Positions 19,972-31,345 of a stretch of 64,000 nt of DNA are shown here, piece by piece. The translations under genes were made by a program, and so were the position numbers. Below the pieces are notes generated by a model. The model was given only the letters and a program-made list of their open reading frames with translations. It had not been told where the DNA came from and searched no databases. This DNA comes from Desulfomonile sp963700305. Its GTDB lineage: Bacteria; Desulfobacterota; Desulfomonilia; Desulfomonilales; Desulfomonilaceae. The DNA lies in assembly GCA_963700305.1 (NCBI GenBank), contig CAVOXB010000010.1:172677-236676 (forward strand), written 5' to 3'. Position 1 is the stretch's first letter; each line of letters starts with the position of its first letter.

Positions 19972-20544
19972 GTGGATACAGTCAAACAAATTCAAGCAAA
20001 CGAAGTGGTTCGTGACATCCGTTCCGGTACGGAAGACAACGGGCTAATGGGTAAGTACGGTCTTTCGAGGAAAGGCCTCGAAACGCTTTACAAGAAGCTC
20101 CTCGCTTTGAAGTTGATCACTCATGACGAACTCTATCGTGTGTCCTCCCTCTACCGACAAAAACTCGACCGGATCATGAGTCGGCTGCATCCAAGGGCGG
20201 ATCTTGGAGTTAAAGTCCCCGTCTATGACGTCATCAGCGGAAAAATTGGGGTAGTGAGAGACATCTCCGAAAAAGGGTTGCGTGTGGCTGGAATCCCCGC
20301 AGATGTGGGGGATGAGAGGACTTTTCAGATTCCCGTCGATATGTTCATAAATGCGGACCCCTTGCTGGTTATAGCCGAATGCCGATGGGTGACGATAAAG
20401 GGCAAGAACAGGAAATACCCTGTAGCGGGATTTGAGCTCAAAGATGTTTCTGTAAACGACGGAAAACTTCTCAAAGACTTCATCGATTTCTTGTTGTTGA
20501 GTAAGTCCGGCCAGTGGCAAGTCTTGGAGACAAAGAGGCAATAA
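19972..20544 (+). CDS. PilZ-domain protein with an N-terminal helical domain
   Basis: A 190-residue protein. Residues 1-60 form a helical, possibly HTH-like domain (NEVVRDIRSGTEDNGLMGKY then GLSRKGLETLYKKLLALKLI). A PilZ domain follows, with the cyclic di-GMP signature split as RLHPR (RxxxR, about residue 64) and VRDISEKGLRV (D/NxSxxG), so c-di-GMP binding is plausible. The GTG at 19972 has only a weak ribosome site. The same N-terminal domain reappears alone at 23786-23989, on the other side of the hybrid kinase gene, which suggests a lineage-specific signalling module. The partner and target are unknown. Confidence 0.8.
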   Translation: MDTVKQIQANEVVRDIRSGTEDNGLMGKYGLSRKGLETLYKKLLALKLITHDELYRVSSLYRQKLDRIMSRLHPRADLGVKVPVYDVISGKIGVVRDISEKGLRVAGIPADVGDERTFQIPVDMFINADPLLVIAECRWVTIKGKNRKYPVAGFELKDVSVNDGKLLKDFIDFLLLSKSGQWQVLETKRQ

Positions 20545-20668
20545 TGCATTTTCCGCTGCCGTAGCAAGTGTTAGAGAAAAGGATGGTGAATGCATCGACC
20601 GATTCCCCCAACATGGACCGTGGTAATTTTCTTCGGCCGGACGATCTCAAGGTCCACTAGGAGCCTTT

Positions 20669-23285
20669 ATGGATGATAAAAGGAAAGGGCAGGATGCTTG
20701 CGATCACTCCATAAAGAATCCTGTCACGAAAAATTCGAGCAAATACACCCCACGAGAGGCTGAAGAACTCCCGTCCTTTGAGTTTGATACACAGCGTGAG
20801 GCCGCCAGGCAACTTCTCGGACATGAAAGTACCGAAACCATAGATCTTGCCTCACTGCTTACCAAAGACGTGTCGACGACGGGGAGCTTTGACATCAGAG
20901 GTGAGATTTGGACGACCACGTTCGGCAAGGTGCTTCAGGCACTTCCCATTCCGGCCTTTTTGATCGACACCAATCATCTTGTGATGCAAGCAAACCAAGC
21001 TTGCTCCAAGATTAGTCCTGCAGGTAACTCGCTCGTTGGTGATCGTTTCTCCAGCCTCTTTGCCGGATCTGAAGCTTTCGATAAAGCCCAATCCCTTCTA
21101 GAAGAAGTCTTTGCAACTAGAGAGACTAGAGTGGGAGAGGCTGTCCTGACAATCCGCGACCGGCGGATATGGGCAAGAATGACTTTGCGATCACTCAGGA
21201 TCATGCGGGACAGATTTGCTCTCTGCCTCATTGAAGACCTCACAAACGAACGAAAGCAGCTTCAGGTCAATGAACGGCTCAGGCGTGAACTCGAACGGCG
21301 GGTGGAAGAGCGAACAGCCACATTGAAAAACGCCAATGAGATGCTCCAAAGTGAAATCAATCATCGCAAGCGGGCAGAGGAGGCCTTGAGAGAGAACGAG
21401 GGGCGCCTGATGGCCGTTTTGGAGCATCTGCCAGATCTGCTGTGGATGAAGGACAGTAAAGGGATATTTCAGTTGGTAAACCAATCGTTCGCTCTGGCCT
21501 GTGGAAAAACAACCCCTATAGAAGTGGTTGGCAAGACTGATTGGGATCTTTGGCCGAAAGATTTGTCCGAAAAGTACAGGATAGATGATCAGTCTGTTTT
21601 CGAGTCCCGGCAGTCGCGACTCGTCGACGAACCAATTGTGACCAAGGGAGAGATGAAATGGTTCGAGATCTTTCGGACGCCGCTTCTTGATGAGCGTGGT
21701 GATATCGTCGGAACCGTAGGTTCCGCTCGTGACATCACCAAGCGTAAGGAAGCGGAACAGGCGCTTCGGGACTCGGAGGAAAAATATCGAAATATCCTTG
21801 AGACCATTGCAGACGGATACCACGAAGTCGATCTCTCAGGAAATCTCACTTTGGTGAACGATTCTCTCTGCGAGATCATCGGTTATTCGCGGGAAGAATT
21901 GCTGGGCATGAATTATCGGGAGCTTGTGGACGATACCAATGCTCAAAGCATTATGCGGGCATACAATGAAGTCCATCGGACGGGAACCGCCAACACGGGA
22001 TTCGACTTTGAGATTGTGCGTAAGGACGGGGCCGCCAGATTGATATCAGTATCCATAGCTCTAGTGCGAGATTCGAGGCAACATACGACTGGCTTCCGAG
22101 GCGTATTTCGAGATGTGACGGAACACAGGCGGCTCGAGGAGCAGCTTCAACAAGCGGCCAAAATGGAAGCCATCGGTCGCTTGGCCGGGGGTATAGCGCA
22201 CGATTTCAACAATCTGCTTACCGCTGTGATCGGATATTCGGACCTACTGATGAAGGAAGTGCCTAAGGACAATATTATACATGATAGGGTTGCCAACATT
22301 GCTCTCGCTGCGAACCGTGCTGCGGCCCTCACGAAGCAACTTCTCGCCTTCAGCAGAAAACAGGTCCTGGATGTCAAGGTTCTCGATATCAACGATGTGA
22401 TCTCTGCTATGACAGAGATGTTGAGGCGCCTCATCGGGGAGGACGTTGAGCTGGTAACCGATTGTTGTTCACCTCTAGGTTTTGTACCGAGCGGATCCCA
22501 GTCAGATCGAGCAGATATTGATGAATCTGGCTGTCAATGCTCGTGACGCCATGCCGCACGGAGGCAAACTGAAGATTGAGACGGCAAACGTCCTGCTGGA
22601 CGAGGATTATGCGAGAACTCAGGCGGACTTAGAGCCTGGCCTCTACGTGCTGTGTGCTGTGACCGATAGCGGAGTAGGCATGGATTCCTCGACCATGTCT
22701 CACATTTTCGATCCATTTTTCACAACCAAGGATAAGGGCGTGGGCACGGGCTTGGGTCTTGCGACCGTCTATGGAATCGTTAAACAGCATCAGGGGCATG
22801 TTGTAGTAGAGAGTCAACCAGGGCGCGGAACGGTTTTCAAAGTCTATTTTCAGTTAGTCCGGGAGCCTTCCGACAAATCATTGGCCCCGGAAGGAGACAA
22901 ACTCCGACCTCTGGGCACCGAAACTGTGCTCGTGGTCGAGGACGAAGACGCTGTTAGAAATCTTGCCTGCGAGGCCCTGGAAATGCTGGGCTATGCGACC
23001 TTGTCAGCAAGCGATCCTCTGCAGGCAATGGAAACCAGCGATAACTATGGGGGGCCGATCCATTTGTTGCTTAGCGATGTGGTCCTACCACAAATGGATG
23101 GGAACACTCTCTACAAACGGCTTGCTGAGACCCGTCCAGATATGAAGGTCCTGTATGTGTCTGGGTATACTGAGGATTTCATCGTTCACCACGGTGTCCT
23201 GGACCACGGGGTTCATTTCTTGGCGAAGCCGTTCACAGTAGACACTTTGGCCCAGAAGGTGAGAGCCATCCTGGATGAGCCTTAA
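20669..23285 (+). pseudogene. Hybrid PAS histidine kinase with C-terminal receiver, frameshifted
   Basis: The combined length is about 870 residues with no membrane segments. There are three PAS-type domains (around residues 95-190, 245-360 and 375-490; each ends in a VGSARDITKRKEAEQAL-like linker) and a coiled coil at about 200-240. The HisKA H-box is GRLAGGIAHDFNNLL. The catalytic domain has the N-box QILMNLAVNARDAM and G-boxes DSGVGM and GTGLGLATVYGI. The receiver has VLVVEDEDAVRNL, LLLSDVVLPQMDGN (Asp) and FLAKPFT. A one-base shift near 22485 separates the H-box from the N-box. ATG 20669 follows AGGAG five bases upstream. Confidence 0.88.
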
Positions 23286-23458
23286 TGAATGAGCTCATGG
23301 AGACAATTCTCTTGCGACTTTTTGAATTCAACAGCTTCGTCAGTCCGCAAGAAAAGGCTTTGCATCCAAATGTTGAGAGCACTTCCCTCCACACCCCTGG
23401 CTATTCGAGGTCTTTTCTCCGCAGCTATGACGTATGTATTGTATATGGTACCTTGAGT

Positions 23459-23577
23459 TTATGTCTGAAAATAGAAGCGAGTGAGTCTGGGTCGTAAGTG
23501 TGAAAATCGAAGCGAGTCACCGACCAGTTTTTTATTCGAAGCAAATTGACCATTTTTTACTTCGTTTTTCACACAGA
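23459..23577. repeat. Clustered short repeats resembling an IS21-type terminus relic
   Basis: TGAAAATAGAAGCGAGT and TGAAAATCGAAGCGAGT recur as direct repeats within about 40 bases. The second, read as GTGTGAAAATCGAAG, is matched in inverted form by CTTCGTTTTTCACAC about 60 bases on. GACCAGTTTTTTA and GACCATTTTTTA form a further direct repeat between them. Multiple short terminal repeats of this kind occur in IS21-family ends; no transposase is present. Confidence 0.35.
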
Positions 23578-23585
23578 GTTCCAAA

Positions 23586-23786
23586 TTGAGCTTGAATGGC
23601 CTCACGGGCATAGATTGCCTGCTTAGCCCCCGTATGCAAGCAGCCGTACCCGGGCTCAAAGCAGGCCACCTTTCAGACCTTGAGGTCATGACCGGGCTGA
23701 AAATGACGGACAGGCGGTTGATGAGGTCTTTTCTAGAAGACGAGCCTCTCTTCAAAAGGCTACTGATCCATCAGGGTGAACATTAA
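23586..23786 (+). CDS. Short open frame coupled to the following small gene, uncertain
   Basis: A 66-residue frame from TTG 23586 whose C-terminal half (SDLEVMTGLKMTDRRLMRSF) looks helical and protein-like. Its stop overlaps the ATG of the next small gene (TAATG). It may be the 3' remnant of a larger gene cut by the mobile-element relic just upstream. No family recognised. Confidence 0.3.
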   Translation: MSLNGLTGIDCLLSPRMQAAVPGLKAGHLSDLEVMTGLKMTDRRLMRSFLEDEPLFKRLLIHQGEH

Positions 23787-23989
23787 TGGAAAAACGAGCC
23801 ATCAGGGCCAAGGATGTGGTCCGGGACATTCGATCGCATATGACTGACGCCCAGCTTATGGAAAAATACCAGCTCTCAGCGAAGGAGTTCCAGAGCGTAC
23901 TGAAAAAGCTTATTAAGCATAATCTCATATCAGAATCCGATCTTGAGGTGAGACCAGTGGGGTACAAGACACTGTGGCCATCGACTTAG
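23786..23989 (+). CDS. Small protein equal to the N-terminal domain of the PilZ protein
   Basis: Sixty-seven residues: IRAKDVVRDIRSHMTDAQLM, then EKYQLSAKEFQSVLKKLIKH. The pattern (V-V-R-D-I-R-S, L-M-x-K-Y, L-S-x-K, K-K-L) matches residues 8-50 of the PilZ protein at 19972-20544. The helical spacing suggests a small HTH or docking domain. The short tail SDLEVRPVGYKTLWPST replaces the PilZ domain, so this is either a stand-alone domain or a truncated relative. The start overlaps the preceding stop. Confidence 0.6.
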   Translation: MEKRAIRAKDVVRDIRSHMTDAQLMEKYQLSAKEFQSVLKKLIKHNLISESDLEVRPVGYKTLWPST

Positions 23990-24293
23990 AGTTTCTTGAC
24001 GGTGGAAAATGAAGTTTGGCAAGGCCTAGAGCAGGGTAGTTAATCGCAACGATGCCTGGTCGAATCCAGTCCAATTCCGACCCTTGTTTTTAACTTCGTC
24101 ATGTCCTTTTTTTTCAAGTGGATCACTAGGATGCCGAGCGCGCTGCATGCTTCTCCAAGGGACAGAGGTCAAAAATTAGGAGTTAGAATCAGAGCCAGGA
24201 AGATGACCTGTTTGGAGGCGTCATAGCTCTGTTTTTCCTGAGGATTCTTCTTGGGCAGGCGCTCCGGAAGTGGCCGACGTTGCCCGCCAGGGC
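23990..24293. other. Gap between convergent genes, no gene seen
   Basis: About 300 bases between the small helical-domain gene and the end of the large minus-strand kinase. No clear hairpin terminator and no open frame of note. Confidence 0.35.
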
Positions 24294-27200
24294 TCACAGC
24301 TCTCCGAGATCCAGAACCTTCCTAATAGCACCAAGAATATCTTTTGCATCGTAGGGCTTCCCTATGAAGCCCTTGGCTGCTTCGAGCTTTTGATCGAGTT
24401 TAATGCCGTCTGACGAATAGCCGCTAGCAACAAGCACTTTCACATTCGGATCGATTCGCAAAAGCTGTTCAAGGCACTTCTTGCCGCCCATTCCGGGCAT
24501 GATCAGGTCGAGGATTACCAACGAGAGGTCGTCTTTATGAGCGGCATAGAGCTCCAGGGCCTCCTCTCCGCTACGGGCGACAATTACCTCGTATCCCCCA
24601 ATCTCAATCATTTGTCTCCCCATTTCGCGAATACGGTCGTCGTCGTCTACAAGAAGAACAGTCTCAGTTCCAAATGCTGGCATTTCCCGCGTCAGCGTAA
24701 GGTCAGACATTAGCTCGCCGGCGGACACGGGGAAGTAGATCCTGAACGACGTCCCCCTGCCGGGTTCGCTGTAGCATCTGATGTGGCCGCCGTGCTGGGA
24801 AACAATGCCGTGGACCATGGACAAGCCAAGGCCCGTGCCTTCTCCGTTCGTCTTCGTTGTGTAAAAAGGTTCGAATATTCGGTCCAGAGCCTCGGGTTCT
24901 ATGCCTACACCTGTATCCGAGACTGTTAAGAGGACGTAATGACCTAGCTGAGTTCCTAAGTGAGCCCGAAGGTATTCATCGCTCAGCCATACGTTGCTTG
25001 TTTCTATGAGGAGATCCCCCCCATCTCGCATGGCGTGCTGGGCATTCACGGCAAGATTGAGAAGCAGCTGCTCTATTTGTGCAGGGTCGGCATCTATGAT
25101 CCGGAGACCATCTGCCAGCGCCAGCTTTATTTTTATCATCTTGGGGACAGTTCGTCGCAGGAGGCTCTCCACTCTGTAAATCTCTTCGTTCAAGTCGATG
25201 GGGCGAGCCTTGGCTTCCACCTTTCTGCTGAAGGTTAGTATTCGTGATACAAGATCAGCCCCGTCCCGTGCGGCGCGGTGAATGATTTCGAGCTTCTGTC
25301 TATCAGGGTCACCCCGATCCTTGCGCATGAGCAGGAGATCCGTGTAGCCAAGGATAGCCTGGAGCAAGTTGTTGAAGTCATGAGCGATGCCCCCGGCAAG
25401 GGTCCCTATGGCTTCCATCTTCTGCGCATGGAGCAACTGCTTCTGGAGCATGGCTTCCCCTGTTACGTCTCGCTTCACTGCCACGTAATTTACTGTTCGT
25501 CCGCTTTTGTCCTTGATCGGTGAAATGGTGGCCGTCTCTTCATAAAGCGTTCCGTCTTTCTTCTTGTTGGTGAAACGTCCTCTCCAAACTTGTCCAGCCA
25601 GAAGAGTGTCCCACATCTCTCGGTAGAAGGCTTGGTCATGTTTGCCGCTTTTCAAGATCCGCGGGTTCTTTCCCTGGGCTTCTTGTCTCGAATAGCCTGT
25701 TATCTCCTCAAAGGTCGGGTTGACATAGATGATCGAACCAGCCGTGTCTGTCACCACGATGGTCTCTCCGGCGCTTTCCACAGCAGCGCCGAGTCTTTTC
25801 AGCTGCTGTTCGGATCTCTGACGTTCCGTGATGTCCATCGCGGTGAACACCATCCCGTGAGAGAGATCGCCCGGAAAAACAGACGATGAGCTGAGAAGGA
25901 CGTCGAATGTCGTACCGTCTTTTCGCTGAAAACTCGTCTCTACCGATCCCGTTCCGGTTCTGATGACATCCGGGTGCTTTTCCCTCCCGACACGCAGGAA
26001 CTCCTCCTCATTCTCGTAAAGGATTCTCGCGCTCTTTCCGGCCAGTTCCTCCCTGGAGTATCCCAACATGGTGCACAGGAGATGATTTGTCCATCCGAGG
26101 GTACGGTCTGCGCTCACCTGACCAATACCAATGGGAGCAGCCTGCAATAGGGTTCGTAACGTAGCCTCACTATCCCGAAGCGCTTCTTCGGCCTTTTTCC
26201 AATCGTCCACATCTCTCGTGACCGAAAGAATATGCGGCTCTCCATGAATCACTATGATACGGGCCGACATAAGAGCGGTCCGTACCCGGCCATCTTTGAG
26301 TCGGAATTGAGCTTCGAGGTTCCGCACATATCCACGCTCCTTGAGTCCAGCAACGAGGCGGTCTCTATCGCCTGAGTCATGCCAGATATTGATCTCCAAG
26401 GATGATCTTCCTATCACTTCATCTCGCGTAAATCCGGTAAGCTCGGTAAAACCGACATTCACGTCCACGTAGAGTCCGTCACTGAGACGATTGATATTTA
26501 CCGAATCAGGGCTGGTCTGGAAGGCGGTCCTAAAACGCTCCTCACTTTCTTGAAGCGCCTCTTCCGCTCGTTTATGGCGGACTATGCGCCACATCCCCTC
26601 CATGAGAAGAGTCAGTTGCTTCACATCATTTTCATCGTAATCTTCATGCTTGTTGCCCACCCCGGCGACGATCACTATCCTGTCATCATCAAGAATGGGT
26701 ACGTTCATGTGCCGCGATATTTGCACGTGACCCTCAGGAGTGCCCTTCTTCCAAGGATTTGGCGCGGCATAGTCATTAGTTATTATGGGACGGCGTTGAC
26801 GCAACGCCTCTCCCCAAAGACCGGTATGCGTTACGGGATAAACCAGCGGCTTCTCGGCTATGGCACATTGGCGCATCGCTTCCTGAGACCAGGCGTGCAT
26901 CGTGAGTACCGGTTTCGTCCTCATTGGCGAACGCAACGTACCCAATCGAACTCCCTGTAAGGCGAACCGCTTCTTCCATCGCGAAGGCTGCCAATTCGCT
27001 CAATGGCGCATCGCGCATATGTCCGAGTTGTATGAGAGCTTCCAAGCGTTGGGCGTATAGGCTTCTGTCCTCCTCCGCCCGCCTGCGCTCGGATATATCC
27101 AGCATTGTTATCAGGTTAGCCGGACTTCCATCGAATTGGATGGTTTTAGAATATATTTCCACCCATTTGGTGGTGCCGGATTTGGTGATAACCCGAAATG

Positions 27201-29202
27201 GGTAGTGCGGTAATTGATCTGGGTCTCCAACTTGCTTCATGCTTGCCTGCTGGCGTACCAGAGACCGTTCATCCGGGTGCACAACATCCAGAAATCCCTC
27301 CGGTGGCCAATTCAGGATTTCCTGTACCGAGTATTCGAGTAAGTGCGAGGCTGCTTCGTTGACATAGCGGTAGACGCCGTCCTGTAGAATTGCAACTGTC
27401 AACAACGACTGCTCTGAGAGCAGCCGGAACATCTGTTCGCTTTCCCTTAGAGCCATTTCCATACATTTGCGGTCGGAGATGTCCCTCGCTATTCCTTCGA
27501 CCCCGTCTATATTGCCGTCTTTGTCCTTGTATAGCCTCGAGCTGACAGATACCCAAACCACCCCTCCATTTTTGTGTACGAGTCTCGCCTCGAAATCGTT
27601 CACAAATCCCTTTTCGATCATGAGGCGCATAAACTCTTGCCTTTCCGATGCATCGAAATAAAATTCGGCGATGTTTCGGCCTACCCCTTCTTCAGGTTTG
27701 TAACCAGTAACTCTCTCTGAAGCTGGAGACAGGAAAGTCAAGGTGCCATCCATGTCCGCGCGGTAGAAGAGATCTTGAAGTTTCTCAATGATGCGTCGGA
27801 ATTCCTCTTCGCTTTGCCGCAACCTCTCTTCAGCTTGCCAGCGTTGCGTAATGTCCTCACACGTCATCAAGTGTTCACCCGTCGTCAATTGCACTGGACG
27901 AAAATGAACCACTTTAAGAGTCATGTCCTTACATGTGACAGTGAAGATGCGTGGACGCTGCTCTCCTAGCCCTGATGAGTTTAGATCCCCAATCCAAGCA
28001 GCAATTACTTCATGCCTGTAATATGCATCGGGATATGCCTTCCGCAGCCAATCTTTCCCGGTTGGGATGTCCGACAAGTCGTATCCGAACATCTTCTTGA
28101 AGCTCGTGTTTACGTACCTGAAACCTGCCGCCGAAGGAGATCATTGCCATGCCGAACGGGGCGTTCTCAGCCAGGGTCTCGAATTTTGACCTCTCGGTCC
28201 GTAGTACCTCCTCTGCTCGCTTTCGGCTGTGAATGTCACGCTGGGCCATTCCGTACAGGACAAGCACAGCGCTGGCAACTAAAATAAAGAGGATCAATGC
28301 GGCATAACCGGTCCAGCCTATCAGGGGATCGACAAGCTTACCGGACATCACAGCAACGCTTTGCAAGTGAACCGTTCGCCATCCTGGACAGTTTTCTAGT
28401 TTCATTTCCACCGTTTTGTAAAATTCTCCAGATCGATCCACTGCCTGATTGTCAGCCTTGCGTTCCAATCCTGTCCATTTCCACGGTCCTTTACCGAATT
28501 GTTGTGTCTGGGCAATTTCAGATAATTCTTCTGGGGAAGCTTCCCACAGGAGGTTCAACACCCAGTCTTTCCGGCTCGAAGCGAATATCATACCGCTGTT
28601 GTGTACCAGCAGTGCAATTCCTCCTTCTGCCTGCGAGATATCCCTCTCAAGAGTCTTAACTGAAGCTTTGATAACGGCAACTCCGATAGGTTTGTTACCG
28701 TTTGCGACGTATACCGGATAGCTAAAATAGATGCCTCTCAGCTCGGAGGTTACTCCTAAAGCCATGTAGGTACTCGCCGTGCCTTGAATGGCCTCGCGAA
28801 AATAAGGCCGAAAAGCGTAGTTTTTCCCGACAAAACTTTCTGGCTCTTGACGGTTGCTTGAGGCTAAGGTGTTTCCGGCATTGTCTACCAGATAGCAGGC
28901 CTCTACGCCAAGGCCTTTCGAGAAATGATCTAATACCCGGTTAGCCTGTGACAGCGTCTCTCGATTCGGATGTAGTAAGGCTTCTTCAAGCTCTTCAAAA
29001 GCGCTAGTGCTCGGGCTTCGAATTGATTTGCCGCAATCAGGTTAACAATACGGTCATTGAGCAACTGGCTCTTGGCAGCGAGGTCTACTTCAGCCTCTTT
29101 GGCAGCGGACTCCTTCGCGGAGTGATAATAAAGATATCCCCCCGTAGCTGTGGACACCAAAGAAAACAAGGCCAGTACCAGAACAATGGCTCGGACATTC
29201 AT
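24294..29202 (-). pseudogene. Very large hybrid sensor kinase (Cache-PAS-GAF-HK-REC) with three frameshifts
   Basis: Four overlapping blocks (29202-28930, 28765-28010, 28092-26776, 26945-24294) give one protein of about 1,630 residues. An N-terminal membrane helix (AIVLVLALFSLVSTATGGYL) precedes a periplasmic Cache-like sensor, with a second helix near 28260 (AALILFILVASAVLVLYGMA). Several PAS domains, a GAF-like domain (interrupted at about 26910 between FANEDET and VLTMHAWS) and further PAS domains follow. The HisKA box is GTLAGGIAHDFNNLL, the N-box QLLLNLAVNAQHAM, the G-boxes DTGVGI and GTGLGLSMVHGI, and the receiver LVILDLIMPGMGG. Frame changes lie near 28950, 28110 and 26910. The kinase core in the last block is intact. 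Confidence 0.85.
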
Positions 29203-30042
29203 GTGAAACTCCAGCGGCAGTCTCCTGAGGATTTCGGACTACCATCCTCTGTGGGTAATCTTTCGAGTCGAGCGTTAGGCAATGCTAGGCTGCCAAGGAT
29301 CGACTCGCCATACTTCGACGCTAGGTCCGGTTCACAGACTTCATGAGCCCTCAAAATGGAAACCCTCGACACTCTTAGATTAGCGTTAAATTAGTTGGGA
29401 ATCTAGCATTTCTTGAGACCATTCCACTTCGGTACGGGTCCCAGCCACCACGTGTCCACATCCGTCAGTACGGCTTCACTTCGCACATTGATACGCTGAA
29501 CCGGATAAGGAGCTCCAAGACTGTGACCGCAAGCCCCAAAGAGATGCGATTTGAGTAAAGCCTCACCGAAATCTGCTTCACCGACGCGTCGGGGGACTGA
29601 TTTCGGCGACTAGTTTCGAATGGACGATTGATTCGGGTAAGCACCTCGGCGAATTTTGATCACATTTTGATCACGCACTGAGGGACTGAAAGTGACCGAA
29701 AAGGCCTGTGAGGGATCGAAAAGGCTTGAAAGGTGTGTGAGTGCCGGGAATCGTAAAATTATTTGGGGACCGCACTCAAATGACAAGTGAGGATTATGGG
29801 GCGGGGCATCACGGGGTTGGCTTCGGGACGCACTCGCCGGTTTTTGTACGCCTCCTGTACGCCAACGGGGGAACAAATAGGAATCAGGAGGGACTGAAAA
29901 GGACTCAACAGGGGCCAAGAGAGTAAGCTGGCAAAGGGCTCCTTCACGGAACGCTCGCAAAAGGAGCCCGGTTTGTTGTATGCTGACAACTCGGACGATG
30001 CCGAAAAGCAGACGGGACCGCCTTATGTTGTCGCACGTTCGA
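29203..30042. other. Intergenic region of about 840 bases, no gene seen
   Basis: The longest frame (29610-30104, minus) overlaps the end of the beta-propeller gene and is rich in Arg, Ser and Pro with no domain-like pattern. The segment 29660-29900 is repetitive at short scale (GGACTGAAA, GGGATCGAAAAGG, GGCTTGAAAGG), but no clean repeat unit can be defined. Confidence 0.35.
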
Positions 30043-30915
30043 CTACAGCCTTGAAACTGAATACATGTTGCCATCATCATCCGCGTAATAGATTCTTCCG
30101 TCATGCGCCAACACCCTGCCGTAGTCCAGTGGTTTCAAGCTGATCATCCATAACTCGCGTCCGGCCTCCCCTTCTATTGCAAAGATGGCCGTTTCGTCGG
30201 ACCGGTGACAAGTCCCGTAGATTATGCCATCCGATGAAGACAGCCGTCCAATTGAACCCGGCATTGGAAGTACCCAAGCAAGGCTGCCTGTCATGATTTG
30301 AAAAGCCACAAGTGAGTCGGTCTCTTCCCCCGCGACGCGATCTTCAGTGTCAAAGTCTAAAATCCGGCAGCCGTCCTTTTCTTTGCCGTCGTAATAAGAT
30401 GGATGTAAAGACCACCAGGGTTTCTGAGGCATGACGAAGATGCCATCAGCTTGTATGAGGTGATGAGCGTTCCGGTATGCTGTCCTGGCGGTCCACCGGA
30501 ACTCTCCGGTGTTTGCGCCGTAACAATTCCAGAGTCTCCGGCTGTCATGTTGAAGGACTACATCGCCGTAGCTGAACGGTCCCCCGATTATCGGTGTGTC
30601 AGTTCGGACGGTCCAATTCCTGCGTCCCGAGAGGATGTCGAGGCAATGAATCTGTGTGCGTCCAGCAGAAATGTAAACTGATCCGTCCTTAACAGCTGGT
30701 GGAAAGCGAATCTGCGCAGTTGCTCTGAAACGCCAAATCTCTCGCCCGGTCGATGCGTCCAATGCGTAAGCATGCTTGTCGGGACCACCGAAGACCACCA
30801 CGCCCTCCTCTATAACAGGTGACGTTATCGTGCCGTTCGCCGGAAAACTCCAGATTCCTTCCTTTGCAACAATGTCCACGGCCCTGATGCTGCAATCTCT
30901 GTAGCCCGTATACAT
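30043..30915 (-). CDS. PQQ-like beta-propeller repeat protein, 5' end truncated or shifted
   Basis: The 290 residues contain tandem blades with the G-x-x-x-W-x-F signature: ALDASTGREIWRFRATAQIR, CLDILSGRRNWTVRTDTP, GANTGEFRWTA, FQIMTGSLAWVLPMP and IEGEAGRELWMISL. About six blades fit a PQQ_2/BamB-like propeller, which serves as a protein interaction or quinoprotein-like scaffold in the periplasm. The frame upstream of ATG 30915 still looks coding (ERLWVAPVFANGIMYTG) but meets a stop near 30980 and has no signal peptide. The N-terminus has therefore probably been lost to a frameshift or deletion. Neighbours give no functional hint. Confidence 0.65.
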   Translation of the reverse strand: MYTGYRDCSIRAVDIVAKEGIWSFPANGTITSPVIEEGVVVFGGPDKHAYALDASTGREIWRFRATAQIRFPPAVKDGSVYISAGRTQIHCLDILSGRRNWTVRTDTPIIGGPFSYGDVVLQHDSRRLWNCYGANTGEFRWTARTAYRNAHHLIQADGIFVMPQKPWWSLHPSYYDGKEKDGCRILDFDTEDRVAGEETDSLVAFQIMTGSLAWVLPMPGSIGRLSSSDGIIYGTCHRSDETAIFAIEGEAGRELWMISLKPLDYGRVLAHDGRIYYADDDGNMYSVSRL

Positions 30916-31345
30916 GATTCCGTTGGCAAAAACCGGAGCGACCCAGAGACGCTCTGGCGGTCGAGGTAATACTTCTCACCCATCTTGGAAAATGTTCATC
31001 ATTAGAGTAGGCACCCAGATTGGGCCTTTCATCCAGTATATTTCTCGCTTGTTCCGACACAGCGGTCCAACAGTTCACGGCATTTTCCTCCGTGTCCCTC
31101 TCGTTCCGTAATTGTTATCTGTAGATGCAAGAGAGAAAGAGATGATTCGTACCGCCGAAATTCTTCTTGGGAATTATGGCTCGAAGAAGCTTCAATGAGG
31201 CACGGAACCCCGAAGGCCGCAGCCATGCATGGACGGTGGACGTATATCGGTACACGAAGGCAAGTTTGGCTTTGCGCTGAGCATCCGAATTTAGTATGAA
31301 TAATACCCTATCAAATGTTTTTATTCTAACTGTAAGGAAAGTCGC
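30916..31345. other. Intergenic region upstream of carB
   Basis: About 430 bases between divergent genes. Frames on the minus strand (30689-31078) may hold shifted remains of the propeller protein's N-terminus, but I could not confirm a signal peptide. The end contains AAGGAAAG, the ribosome site of carB. Confidence 0.35.

Noticed and set aside
23285..23497. 70-codon frame overlapping the stop of the hybrid kinase (TAATG)
   Set aside because: The overlap is suggestive, but the residues show no pattern and the frame runs into the repeat cluster; treated as chance.
29610..30104. 164-codon minus-strand frame after the propeller gene
   Set aside because: It overlaps the end of the beta-propeller gene in another frame and is Arg/Ser/Pro-rich without domain-like pattern or ribosome site.
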